Source of the DNA: JAGWRA01 sp963711505 | Lineage (GTDB): Bacteria > Acidobacteriota > Vicinamibacteria > Vicinamibacterales > CAVVIG01 | Length of the DNA stretch: 64,000 nt | Direction of reading: 5' to 3' | Assembly: GCA_963711505.1 (NCBI GenBank) | Contig: CAVQEJ010000003.1 | Coordinates: forward strand, 744,001 to 808,000 | Shown: positions 10,567 through 18,840 of the stretch, piece after piece | Layout: every line of letters begins with the position of its first letter | How positions within the stretch are numbered: position 1 is the stretch's first letter | The notes under the pieces: generated by a model | What the model was told of the DNA's origin: nothing | The model's database searches: none | The model's input: only the letters and a program-made list of their open reading frames with translations | Program-made: the position numbers and the translations under genes

Positions 10567-12044
10567 TCATCGGGCCTCCTGCGCGTTCTCCATCAACTGC
10601 GCCATGAACTGCACCGCCTTGATGTAGCTGTCGGCGCTGATCTTCTCGTTGATCCCGTGCACGGTTTCCAGCGCATCGGCGCCCACCCGGGCCGGCGAGA
10701 ACCGGTAGACGTCCTGCGTCACGGCGCCGTAGTGCGACGAGTCGGTCGCCGCCACGAGCAGGTTCGGGACCATCAACACGCCGGGGAAGAGCTGCGCGAA
10801 GGTCTGCTGCAGCGTCCGGTAGCCGAGCGTGGTCGTCGACGAGATCCGGCTGGGGTTCCGCCCCGGCGGCGTCGTCAGCGGCGCCACGGTGATCCCGGTG
10901 TCGTGGATGGTGTCGCGGATGTGCTGCACGACGGCGTCGATCGTGTCGCCGGGGAGGATCCGGAAGTTGACGACGGCGGTCGCCTCGGTCGGCAGCACGT
11001 TGTCCTTGATCCCGCTCTGGAAGATCGTCGGCGCCGTCGTCGTCCGGACGGTCGCGGCGGATCTGCGGCGCCATGAGCATGCTGTTGACGATGAGCGGCC
11101 CGAACAGCCAGCGGTTCGCCACCACGAGCCGCCGCGAGAAGGGGAGCTCCGGCGCCAGCGCCTCGAAGGTGCTGGTGCTGGCGGTCGTGAGGCGGGCCGG
11201 CATCTGGTTCGCCTCGAGACGGGAGATCGCCGTGCTGAGCCGGCCGATGGCGGTGCGCGGCGGCGGGACCGACGAGTGACCGCCGGGCGCCGAGACGCTC
11301 AGACGGACGCTGACGATGCCTTTCTCGGCGATGCCGACCAGCGCGACGTCCGACCGCACGCCGACGAGCGATCCCGGCGCCACGGCGCCGCCTTCGTCGG
11401 TCAGGAAGGCGGCTGACACGTGCCGGTCCGCGAGCGTCTGCGCGATGAGCCGCGCGCCGCGGTACCCGCCGTTCTCCTCGTCGTCGCCGAAGGCGAAGTA
11501 CATCGTCCGCTTCGGCTGGAAGCCGCGGCCGATCAGGATCTCCGCGGCCTCCATGATCGACATCAGGTTGTCCTTGTCGTCGAGCGTGCCGCGGCCCCAG
11601 ATGTCACCGCCGCTCATCTCACCCGAGAAGGGCGGGCGCGTCCACTTGCCGAGTGTCGCCTGGTCGACCGGCACGACGTCCATGTGCGCGAGCAGGATGA
11701 TCGGCTTCAGCGAGGGATCGGAGCCGGCCCAGGTGTAGAGCAGCGCGCCGCCGTTGATGATCTCGCGCTTCAGCGTCGCGTGCACGCGCGGAAAGCTCTG
11801 CTCGAGATAGGTACGGAAGGCGAGCATCGCGTCCTGGTTCGGCGGCTGTTCGGGTTCCGAGACCGTCTGGATGCGGATGGCGCCGGCGAACCGGTCGAGC
11901 GCACCGGCCCGGTCGACGGAAACCGGCTGCACCGGCGCCGCCGACGGTGCGGCGACGGGCCGCACCATGACCGCCCGCACGGAACACGACCACGACGAGG
12001 GCCAGGATCAGACCGAGCGCGAGCAGGAGCAGCTTCTTCAGCAT
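10567..12044 (-). CDS. M20-family metallopeptidase (carboxypeptidase S type), membrane-anchored
   Basis: About 491 residues with two frame breaks, each one extra base: near 11982 (VVVFRA then VMVRP) and near 11060 (MAPQI then AATVRTTTAPT). MLKKLLLLALGLILALVVVVF forms an N-terminal membrane anchor. Zinc ligands are visible: His in LAHMDVVPVD, Asp in GRGTLDDKDN, Glu pair in FGDDEENGG, Asp in TDEGG, and the late His in TDSSHYG. The dimerisation (lid) domain lies between. CPS1-type enzymes release C-terminal or acylated amino acids outside the cytoplasmic membrane. The neighbouring D-aminoacylase suggests both salvage peptides, possibly cell-wall derived. Confidence 0.85.
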
Positions 12045-12222
12045 GTATCGACTCCGTGGGGGGACGCGAGCGAAGGGACCGGGCTCTCCAGCCCGGCAGC
12101 AGGGGCATTATCGCTGCGGCGGCAGGATCTGTCACCTGCAGGCGTGCGCGGTGTCGACCGCGGGGCCGTGGACGGTCCGAAGGCAGGGGCTGAGAGCGGA
12201 CGTCGCCGGTCGGACGCTCGCC

Positions 12223-12855
12223 CTAGTCGGAACCGCCGCGCCGCGGCTCGCCCGACGCCCGCCACCACGCCCAGGCGAGCATCAGGGCGACGGCCACGAC
12301 ACCGGCCAGCCAGATGTGGCGCCGGAGGGTCTGGAGGACGATCGGCCAGTTGTCGCCGACCTCGTACCCGACCCACAGGAAGGTCGCCGACCACAGCAGG
12401 GCGCCGCTGTAGGCGAAGGCCATGAAGATGCCGGCCGGCAGGCGGGCGGCGCCGGCGACCAGCGCGGTCGCGTGGCGGACGCCCGGGATGTAGTACCCGA
12501 ACGTGAGCGTCCACTTGCCGATCCGCTCGAACCAGCCTTCGAGCCAGGCGAGCGTCCCCTCGGAGACGTGAACGAAGCGGCCGAACCGATGGACCGCCGG
12601 CGGACCGACCAGGCGGCCGACGAGGTAGCTGAGGCTGATGCCGACCGAACTGCCGAACATGGCGGCGGCAAACGTGCCGGCCAGCGGGAGATCGCCCTTG
12701 CCGACCAGCGCGCCGGCAATCACCAGCAACGTCTCGTCCGGCACCGGGACGCCGAAGACGCCGAGCATCAGCAGTCCGCACAGGGCCAGCGCCCCATACT
12801 GGCTGAGCCAGGCGACGAGCGTGGGATTCACCTGCTGATTGTACGACGTCCGCAA
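12223..12855 (-). CDS. DedA-family membrane protein
   Basis: 210 residues with the DedA/VTT-domain signatures GVFGVPVPDETLLVIAGALVG (first re-entrant region) and TFGYYIPGVRHATALVAG (second), followed by two hydrophobic helices and a basic tail. DedA proteins are polytopic inner-membrane transporters linked to undecaprenyl-phosphate or phospholipid recycling and to membrane potential. The motif Arg usual before PGVR is replaced by Tyr-Tyr here. The gene stands alone between the M20 peptidase and a divergently placed phosphatase. Confidence 0.88.
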   Translation of the reverse strand: MRTSYNQQVNPTLVAWLSQYGALALCGLLMLGVFGVPVPDETLLVIAGALVGKGDLPLAGTFAAAMFGSSVGISLSYLVGRLVGPPAVHRFGRFVHVSEGTLAWLEGWFERIGKWTLTFGYYIPGVRHATALVAGAARLPAGIFMAFAYSGALLWSATFLWVGYEVGDNWPIVLQTLRRHIWLAGVVAVALMLAWAWWRASGEPRRGGSD

Positions 12856-13033
12856 TGGCTGATCTGGCGGTCGGGGCCGTCAGCCCGCCGAGGTGGCGCG
12901 GATGCGCAGCACGGCGTCGCGGGGTCGTCCCGCCTCCAGCGGGTGTTACACTGAGCCCCGCTCTTCCGTAGTACAGCAGCAGACCCCGGTCCGTGGCGCG
13001 GTTCCGCGTGGGGCGGGAGGTCCGGTCAGAGAC

Positions 13034-14473
13034 ATGGTTCAGCTCTCGCGCGCCGATCTGGCGCTGTCGTTTCTCGCCTTCGCCGTGATGGCGCTCGGCG
13101 CCGGCGCCCTGCTGACGGGCCTGCTGCGCCGGCGGGCAGCCGAGCGGGCGCTGATCCTGTTCGGCCTCTTCTCGCTGCTCTACGGCATGCGCGTCGCCGT
13201 CAGCCTGCCGTTCGCCGCGGCGATGCCAGGGGTGTCGCCGTACGCCCTGCGCGAGCTCCAGTTCGACATCACCTACGTCCTGCCGCTGCCGCTGATGCTG
13301 CTCGTGGAGCAGTTCGTCGGTCGCGGCTGGCGCGGCACGATGCACGTGGCGCTCTGGATCCAGGCTGCCTACTCGGCGCTCGGCGTCGCCACCGACTTCC
13401 TGACCGGCATTCCCGGCGCCGTCATCATCGTCAAGCCGTACATCATCCTGCTGATGGGAACCGTGGCGCTCGGCAACATCCTGTTCGTGGCGCGCCACAC
13501 CGGAGGCATCCCGCGGGTGCTCGCGATCGGGTTCGGCGCGTTCCTGGCCACGGTCGGCGTCTACAATCTCGACCAGATCGTCCACCGGCACATCTCGCCG
13601 CGCATCGAGGTGGCCGGGTTCGTCGTGCTCGTCGCCTGCCTGGCCTACGTCGTCGCCATGCGCACGCTCGACACCGAGGCGCGGCTGCTGGCGATCGAAC
13701 GCGAGATCCAGACGGCCCGGCAGATCCAGGAGTCGATCCTGCCGCAGGACGCCCCCGACATTCCCGGCCTCTCGATCTGCGCGCGATACCGGCCGATGGC
13801 GACCATGGCGGGCGACTTCTACGACTTCGTGCCGATCGATGGCCACCGCCTCGGCGTGCTCGTGGCCGATGTCTCCGGACACGGGGTGCCCGCCTCGCTC
13901 ATCGCCTCCATGGTGAAGGTGGCGCTGAACGCCGAGGCGCCGCACGCCGCGAGCCCGGACCGCGTGCTGAGCGGCATGAATGCGGTGCTGGTGGGGCTGC
14001 TCGGGCGGCAGCGCGACTACGTCACGGCCTGCTACCTGGTCGTCGACCCCGTCGCCGGCCAGATCCGGTACGGCGGCGCCGGACACCCCCGGCCGCTCGT
14101 CCGGTCGGCCGACGGCCACGTCGAATCGCTCGACGAAGGCGGCACGATTCTCGGCCAGTTCGCCGATGCCCGGTACGAGGAGACGACCCGGCCCGTCGCG
14201 CCGGGCAGCCGCATTCTGCTCTACACCGACGGCGTCACCGAGGCGGCGAGCCCCGACGGCGAGTTCTTCGGCGTGGAGCGGCTGGAGGGGCTGCTGTCCG
14301 ACCGCGGGCACGTCGACGGCGGGCGGTTCGCCGACGAGCTGCTGGCGACGATCGCGCGCTGGCGCGGCGGGGCGAAGCTGGACGATGACGTGACGATCGT
14401 CGTCGTGGACCTGCTGCGGCAGCCGGGGGGAGCGTCGGCCCGCGCGGCGCGCGCGTCTGGCGTCGACGGCTAG
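13034..14473 (+). CDS. Membrane-anchored SpoIIE/RsbU-type PP2C serine phosphatase
   Basis: About 479 residues from the ATG at 13034; an upstream in-frame ATG adds only unlikely low-complexity sequence. Residues 1-215 hold about seven hydrophobic segments, a 7TM-like sensor. A linker helix (AIEREIQTARQIQESILPQ) leads into the phosphatase: ATMAGDFYDF, VLVADVSGHGVPASLIASM, GGAGHPRPLV, LYTDGVTEA and a final LDDDVTIVVV. The Asp residues coordinate Mn/Mg. Such proteins dephosphorylate anti-sigma-factor antagonists in stress signalling. No anti-sigma partner is adjacent, so the substrate is unknown. Confidence 0.9.
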   Translation: MVQLSRADLALSFLAFAVMALGAGALLTGLLRRRAAERALILFGLFSLLYGMRVAVSLPFAAAMPGVSPYALRELQFDITYVLPLPLMLLVEQFVGRGWRGTMHVALWIQAAYSALGVATDFLTGIPGAVIIVKPYIILLMGTVALGNILFVARHTGGIPRVLAIGFGAFLATVGVYNLDQIVHRHISPRIEVAGFVVLVACLAYVVAMRTLDTEARLLAIEREIQTARQIQESILPQDAPDIPGLSICARYRPMATMAGDFYDFVPIDGHRLGVLVADVSGHGVPASLIASMVKVALNAEAPHAASPDRVLSGMNAVLVGLLGRQRDYVTACYLVVDPVAGQIRYGGAGHPRPLVRSADGHVESLDEGGTILGQFADARYEETTRPVAPGSRILLYTDGVTEAASPDGEFFGVERLEGLLSDRGHVDGGRFADELLATIARWRGGAKLDDDVTIVVVDLLRQPGGASARAARASGVDG

Positions 14474-14586
14474 AAGCCGAGCAGGCGCTTCCGCGTGGCG
14501 TGGCCGGCCGCGTAGCAGCCGCAGGCCGCCTCTTCGAGCCGCCGACGATCGGTGATCTCGATGTGACCGCGGCCGTATCCGCCCAT
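14470..14586 (-). CDS. Possible 38-residue small protein
   Basis: A short frame starting ATG at 14586 and ending in a TAG that overlaps the phosphatase stop by four bases. The product is MGGYGRGHIEITD... ending ATRKRLLGF, with a CGC cysteine pair. The composition is less arginine-biased than the usual antisense shadow, and it lies in a 344-base gap, which is why it is listed. There is no strong ribosome binding site (AGG eight bases upstream) and no family recognised. Confidence 0.25.
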   Translation of the reverse strand: MGGYGRGHIEITDRRRLEEAACGCYAAGHATRKRLLGF

Positions 14587-14644
14587 GGACGGCAACCTGG
14601 CCAGATCAGCCTCGCGTGTGGGTTTCTTATTTCAATGAATATTG

Positions 14645-14806
14645 CGGTACGGGTACCCGCCCGCGAATCTTCACGAATCCCGCGGTCTTCACGACCCGTC
14701 GGGCTGTTGCACACGAAAAGGTACGTTTCCGTACCGATCGGCCGCACGGGTTCTGGTAGCATCGCTTCAACCTTCATCATGCAAGGTCTGTCTCATCCGG
14801 TACCGG
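14645..14806. promoter_or_regulatory. Three GGTACC-type palindromes upstream of a small-gene pair
   Basis: CGGTACGGGTACCCG at 14645-14659, GGTACG-TTTC-CGTACC at 14720-14735 (a perfect 6-bp inverted repeat) and CCGGTACCGG at 14797-14806, the last overlapping the ribosome binding site of the gene at 14818. The first follows an AT-rich patch (14626-14645). They look like operator sites, possibly for the product of the second gene of the pair. Confidence 0.45.
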
Positions 14807-14817
14807 AGGAGGGCCGA

Positions 14818-15165
14818 ATGAACCAGACGAAGAAGCAGCGGCAGGAGTCCGGTCCGCAGGATGGCGACGTGCTGCTGTCCCCGAAGGCCGGCAGCGCCGT
14901 TCGATTCACGGTCAGCGTCATCCCGGGGCCGGCGCAGGTCGCCTTTGCCAGCTATCGAAAGGCTCTGGCGAGCGCCCGGACGTTTGCCGGCCAACGCGGG
15001 GCCACGCTCTGGGTTCAGCGGGACGGCACCGAGCCGTTCCTGATCAGAGACCGCCGCCGGACGCGCAGCGCCATGTCCATCGGCGTTTCGGACCAGCCGG
15101 GTCTGGAGCGGGAACGGCGGAGGACGACCGCCCCGATGGGCGGCTCACAGGAGACACGGTCATGA
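14818..15165 (+). CDS. Hypothetical protein, 115 residues
   Basis: Starts at an ATG with GGAGGAGGG six bases upstream; a longer frame from 14500 crosses the promoter region and is not credible. The N-terminus is polar. The middle (VRFTVSVIPGPAQVAFASY, then a helix rich in Ala ending FAGQRGATLWVQRDG) suggests a small alpha/beta domain like those of short DUF2188-type proteins. The C-terminus is disordered and basic. Its stop overlaps the next start as ATGA, so the two are translationally coupled. No function can be assigned. Confidence 0.65.
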   Translation: MNQTKKQRQESGPQDGDVLLSPKAGSAVRFTVSVIPGPAQVAFASYRKALASARTFAGQRGATLWVQRDGTEPFLIRDRRRTRSAMSIGVSDQPGLERERRRTTAPMGGSQETRS

Positions 15166-15464
15166 AAGAGCATGCGGCGCTTTCACCCATCGACCAGATC
15201 GCGCTGGCCCGCCTGGTCAGCGAATACATCGAAATGCCCGGCTTGCGCCTGACGCTGGTCCAGGCGCAGCGGCTGATGGGCCTGAGCCAGGCCGAGTGCG
15301 GACGGATGCTCGACCTCCTGGTGGAAGCCGGCTTCCTCTTCCGAGCGGCCACCGGTAATTACGGCCGTCTGGGCGACGGCCCCGCTCCCTTCCTCTCGAT
15401 TCCCGGGATGAAGCCGATGGCGCGGGCCGGGCTGGGGCGGTCGGCGAAATCGAGCGTGGCGTAG
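15162..15464 (+). CDS. Small winged-helix-like protein
   Basis: 100 residues, starting within the stop of the preceding gene (ATGA overlap). Residues ~10-65 read as a helix-turn-helix: LARLVSEYIEMP, LTLVQAQRLMGLSQAECGRMLDLLVEAGFLF, then a short wing (GNYGRLG). This resembles MarR/IclR-type winged helices reduced to the DNA-binding core. With its partner it may form an autoregulated pair using the GGTACC palindromes upstream; that link is inference. Confidence 0.6.
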   Translation: MKEHAALSPIDQIALARLVSEYIEMPGLRLTLVQAQRLMGLSQAECGRMLDLLVEAGFLFRAATGNYGRLGDGPAPFLSIPGMKPMARAGLGRSAKSSVA

Positions 15465-15544
15465 TTCCCGGGAACTGGTGCTCGCGACTCGGCGCTCAGG
15501 CGTTCGGGCTCCGTTCCTTGCTTCGCCCGTTGTCCTCTCCGCAG

Positions 15545-16393
15545 TCATTCCTCATTCCTCATTGCTTCCCGGACGAGTTCTCCCTCGCGTCCCCGCACGA
15601 CCCGCCGGCCCTCGAGAGGGCCCCGCTCGGCGGTGACGACCGTCCCCTGTCGTTCGCCGCGGCCATCGTCCCAGTAGATGACCACCCAGTCGTGCGTGCG
15701 ACCGAGCTGGTGGGCGAGCGCGGTGTTCGAGAAGAGCGCCGTGTAATGGCGATCGCCGCGCTGCGTGTGGAGGATCGGCAGCCAGGCCTCGTGTGCAGGG
15801 TTGAAGCGGCGCGGCGCGATCGTGGGCAGGCTGCCGGTCCTGGCCTTCTCGCGGTACTCCCGATCGACATTCAGAATCTCGTCGACCGGCGGGATGCCCT
15901 GGCCCGTCGTGCCGGCCGGCGGCCGTACTCGGGCGAGCCGGTGGGCCAGCGAGTCGCGGATGCCAGCCAGTCGTTTGTGCCCGATGCCGGCAATCTGTTC
16001 GAGGCGCCCGTCGTGTGCCGCCGCTTCCAGTTCTTCGAGCGTCTCCAGACCGAGCTCGCGGTACAGCCGGTCGGCGAACGTCCGGCCGATGCCGGGGACG
16101 GAGGCGAGCAGCTTCACGGGATCGCTCTCGCCCCGCAGGCGTTCCAGCATCGCGAGCCGGCCGTGCGCGAGTACGTCGCGGATGGCGCGCGCGATGCTCT
16201 CGCCCACGTCGGGCAGCGCGTCGAGACCGGCGAGCCCCTGCTCGTCGAGGATCTCGGACACGGGACGGGGCAGGTGGCGCAGCGAGTCGGCTGCCCGGCG
16301 GTAGGCGCGGACGCGGAACGGATTGGCCCCCTGGGCGGCCAGCAGGCTGCCCACTTCGTCGAGGCGTCCGGCGACATCGTGGTTGACGGACAT
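15545..16393 (-). CDS. PolX-like helix-hairpin-helix protein without polymerase palm
   Basis: 282 residues from ATG 16393. Residues 1-80 match the N-terminal 8-kDa domain of family X DNA polymerases (NPFRVRAYRRAADSLRHL, LDALPDVGESIARAI). HhH motifs follow (LLASVPGIGRTFADRLYREL, IAGIGHKRLAGIRDSLAHRL). The last ~100 residues are not a nucleotidyl-transfer palm. They read PAHEAWLPILHTQRGDRHYTALFSN and WVVIYWDDG, a conserved tail seen in this bacterial family. There are no catalytic Asp triads. It probably binds gapped or branched DNA. The stop region overlaps a short CATTCCT heptamer repeat. Confidence 0.75.
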   Translation of the reverse strand: MSVNHDVAGRLDEVGSLLAAQGANPFRVRAYRRAADSLRHLPRPVSEILDEQGLAGLDALPDVGESIARAIRDVLAHGRLAMLERLRGESDPVKLLASVPGIGRTFADRLYRELGLETLEELEAAAHDGRLEQIAGIGHKRLAGIRDSLAHRLARVRPPAGTTGQGIPPVDEILNVDREYREKARTGSLPTIAPRRFNPAHEAWLPILHTQRGDRHYTALFSNTALAHQLGRTHDWVVIYWDDGRGERQGTVVTAERGPLEGRRVVRGREGELVREAMRNEE

Positions 16394-16411
16394 GGAGGTG
16401 AAGAGGGTCTC

Positions 16412-16461
16412 ACGTGCAACGTACCACGTACGACGTACGAACGTACGACGTACCACCGACG
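16412..16461. repeat. 7-bp-periodic ACGTACG repeat
   Basis: Heptamers acgtgca, acgtacc, acgtacg, acgtacg, then one eight-base unit, acgtacc, accgacg. Because ACGT and CGTACG are themselves palindromic, the array can fold. It lies immediately upstream of the PolX-like gene start (16393). Confidence 0.65.
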
Positions 16462-16531
16462 ACGGGCGGGCCCTTGTTCCCACCGATCCCGCTGTGCTAC
16501 GCTCGCCGCATACGCTCGCTGAAGGTAGTGT

Positions 16532-16670
16532 GATGACGACCAGCCACCCGACTCGTTCGGCGGATGCCATTGGAACGGCCGGGTGTGCGCTCGTGGCGGC
16601 GCCTGGAGTGCTGGTCACGGGTGTCGGTCTGCGTCTTCTCACGATTAGCCTGCCGGGTCCAACCGGATAG
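16532..16670 (+). CDS. Possible short leader or small protein (45 residues)
   Basis: ATG at 16532 preceded by GAAGG; the product has a hydrophobic middle (CALVAAPGVLVTGVGLRLLTISL). It ends 30 bases before a clear terminator hairpin and 120 bases before the cupin gene. It could be a leader peptide, a membrane microprotein, or non-coding leader RNA. Nothing else is visible in the 400-base gap from 16394 to 16792 apart from the heptamer repeat and the terminator. Confidence 0.3.
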
Positions 16671-16700
16671 CGGCCATCAGCAGCGTCGGGAGGTTGACGA

Positions 16701-16730
16701 GGCCGTTATCCGGAAGGGTAACGGCCTTTT
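16701..16730 (+). terminator. Rho-independent terminator
   Basis: Perfect 8-bp stem GGCCGTTA / TAACGGCC with a 10-base loop, followed directly by TTTT. It would end a short transcript covering 16532-16670 before the cupin gene, or act as an attenuator for it. Confidence 0.7.
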
Positions 16731-16792
16731 CGTTTGTGCGGGGGAAAGCATTCACCCCCCGCGACCGATAAGAGGGCGAAGGAGGAGGCACC

Positions 16793-17161
16793 GTGAAGAC
16801 GCGAGATTCGGAGATGAAGGCACTCGACGGTCAGCAGACGGCCGCCTGGGACTGGCGCCGCCGGTCGCTGGGCGATCGGCTCACCGTCTCGATTGTCGAG
16901 TTGCGCAAAGGGGCGTCGATCCCGCCGACCCGGCGGCGTCAGGACGTGACCGTCGTCGTGCTCGAGGGCGCCTGGCACTTCTATCTGCTCGGCCGTGAGG
17001 TGACGGTCGAGCCGCACGACATGTTCTCGATCCCGGCTGGCGCCGAGTGCTCGTGGGAAGCGCTGCACGATACGCTGGCGATCGAGATCGTCCGGCCGTC
17101 GACGGCCATGTCATCGCATGAGCACGTGGAACCGGTGGATGACTGCCTCTGGGCCGTCTAG
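16793..17161 (+). CDS. Single-domain cupin protein
   Basis: 122 residues from a GTG start with GGAGGAGG seven bases upstream. The cupin core runs through ELRKGASIPPTRRRQDVTVVVLEGAWHF and VTVEPHDMFSIPAGAECSW. The metal-binding His pair of the first motif is absent (RRRQD in place of HxH), so this may be a metal-free binding or regulatory cupin. It sits just after a terminator hairpin and 42 bases before the nitroreductase, with which it may be co-transcribed. Confidence 0.8.
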   Translation: MKTRDSEMKALDGQQTAAWDWRRRSLGDRLTVSIVELRKGASIPPTRRRQDVTVVVLEGAWHFYLLGREVTVEPHDMFSIPAGAECSWEALHDTLAIEIVRPSTAMSSHEHVEPVDDCLWAV

Positions 17162-17203
17162 CGCGTCACGGCCGAGTCCCGCCCGATGGCGGGAGGCGGC
17201 GGC

Positions 17204-17900
17204 ATGACGGCTGACCGTCCGGACCCGCGCTATCACCCCGTCCCTCTGGCGTTCCGTCACCTCCCGCCGGAGGAGCAGCATCGGGCGCTGCACGACTTCG
17301 TCGTGCGCATGCGCGAGCGGCGCACGGTGCGGCACTATTCGAGCGAGCCGGTGCCCGACAGTCTCATCGAGGAGGCGATCGCCGTGGCCGGCACCGCACC
17401 ATCGGGCGCCAACATGCAGCCGTGGCGTTTCGTCGTCGTGCGCGACCCCGACGTGAAGCGGCGGATCCGCGAGGCGGCCGAGGAGGAGGAGCGGACGTTC
17501 TACGAGCAGCGCGCCCCGGCCGACTGGCTGGACGCCCTCGCGCCGCTCGGCACCGACTGGCACAAGGAGTTCCTCGAGGTCGCTCCGGTCCTCATCGTCG
17601 TCTTCCGGATCGACTACGGAGTCCGGGCAGGATGCCGGCGGCGACGAGCAGCGCATCAAGCACTACTACGTCCAGGAGTCGGTCGGCATCGCCTGCGGCT
17701 TCCTGCTGGCCGCCCTGCACCTGGCCGGCCTGGCCACGCTCACCCATACGCCCAGCCCCATGGGCTTCCTGGCCGAGATCCTCGACCGGCCGAAGAACGA
17801 GAAACCCTACCTGCTGATTCCCGTCGGGTACCCGGCGGCCGACGCGGTCGTGCCGGCAATCACGAAGAAGCCGATTGGCGAGATTCTGATACGGAAGTAG
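17204..17900 (+). CDS. FMN nitroreductase, iodotyrosine-deiodinase-like
   Basis: About 231 residues; ATG 17204 has GGGAGG eight bases upstream. RERRTVRHYSSEPVP and APSGANMQPWRFVVV are the FMN-binding signature. The insert EEERTFYEQRAP...DWHKEFLE carries the Glu, Tyr and Lys that in iodotyrosine deiodinase (IYD) clamp the substrate zwitterion. A frame break near 17618 (tac-g-gag, one extra base or two lost) separates IDYG from SGQDAGGDEQRIKHYYVQES. The rest (GFLLAALHLAGLATLTHTP) completes the fold. Bacterial IYD homologues reductively dehalogenate halotyrosines; the natural substrate here is unknown. Confidence 0.85.
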
Positions 17901-17956
17901 TGGACGGCTGTCACGTAGGACGTACGCGACCGTACGACGGACGGACGTGCAGTCAC
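17901..17956. repeat. Degenerate 7-bp-periodic repeat
   Basis: Heptamers gtaggac, gtacgcg, accgtac, gacggac, ggacgtg follow the nitroreductase stop. The sequence is related to the ACGTACG array 1.5 kb upstream and is partly self-complementary. It lies between convergent genes. Confidence 0.5.
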
Positions 17957-18025
17957 GCCGAGCGATCGTCCGGGCCCGAGACGCGCGCGGTCGTTCCACA
18001 CTCGGGGGAGGCTCCCCCGGGTCTG

Positions 18026-18665
18026 TCAGGCGTCGGGCTCGGCCGAACTGTCCGGACGGGAGGCGTCCGGATGTTCGGCATCCTTCCCGTAGTAGTCCTG
18101 GCGGAGGAGGGGCAATGCGTTGTGGTATCCCTCCGCGTCGCCGTAGTCGACGAAGAGGTGATAGCGGCCATGGGTGCCCTTCAGCGGGCGGGCGTGGCGG
18201 ATGGGGCACCAGGTACTGCTCGGTGCGCGCGGCGATTTCCCGGACGTACGCAATCAGCCCGTTCGCGTAGCCGCAGTAAACGCAGTTCGCCTTCTCGATG
18301 CCGTTCAGGTAGCCGAGCTTCTGGCGATCGATGGCGATATGGCGGCTGCGCGACACCCGTGGCACACCGTAGATCGGAAAGCAGATCCACTGATAGATGG
18401 AGATCCACAGGTCGACGAGCGCGAGCGGCACGAGCAACGAGTAGATGATCGGGGCCGTGAGCAGGTTGCCCAGGCTCGACTGCCGCAGGAAGGAGAGGAG
18501 TCCCTGCCGCAGCCGCCGGTGCACCTGCGCGACCTCCCGCTCGAAGCGGACCCGGTTGCGATGGAGGCGATAGTGCCAGCGCTCCTGCTGGCGCTCGAAC
18601 TCCTGTTCGATCTGCTTCTCGGCGTCGCGGATCCGTTCGACGAGCTGGGACACCTGAGGGTTCAT
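18026..18665 (-). CDS. Conserved membrane-associated protein with C-terminal Cys motif
   Basis: About 212 residues; ATG 18665 preceded by GGAGG. Residues 1-50 form a charged coiled coil (AEKQIEQEFERQQERW). A hydrophobic segment follows (LTAPIIYSLLVPLALVDLWISIY), then a Cys-rich region (NCVYCGYANGLIAYVREIA, QYWCPIRHA). Two cysteines in YCGY and one in WCPIRHA could bind metal. An extra base near 18212 (tac-c-tgg) breaks the frame between EQY and WCPIRHARPLKGTHG. The family is recurrent in bacteria, but I know no function for it. Confidence 0.7.
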
Positions 18666-18840
18666 GGAGCCTCCGCTGCGGGGCCGTTCGCCGCGGCATG
18701 CGGAGACGACCGGTTGATCTCCGGGCAGTCCGGCGAGTATAGCAGTCGGACGCGCCGCGCACCGCAGGGCAGGGCACCGGCCGTGCGGCGGTCCCAGATC
18801 CGGCGCGGCCGGGGCCGGAACGGTAGAATCGAACACGGAG

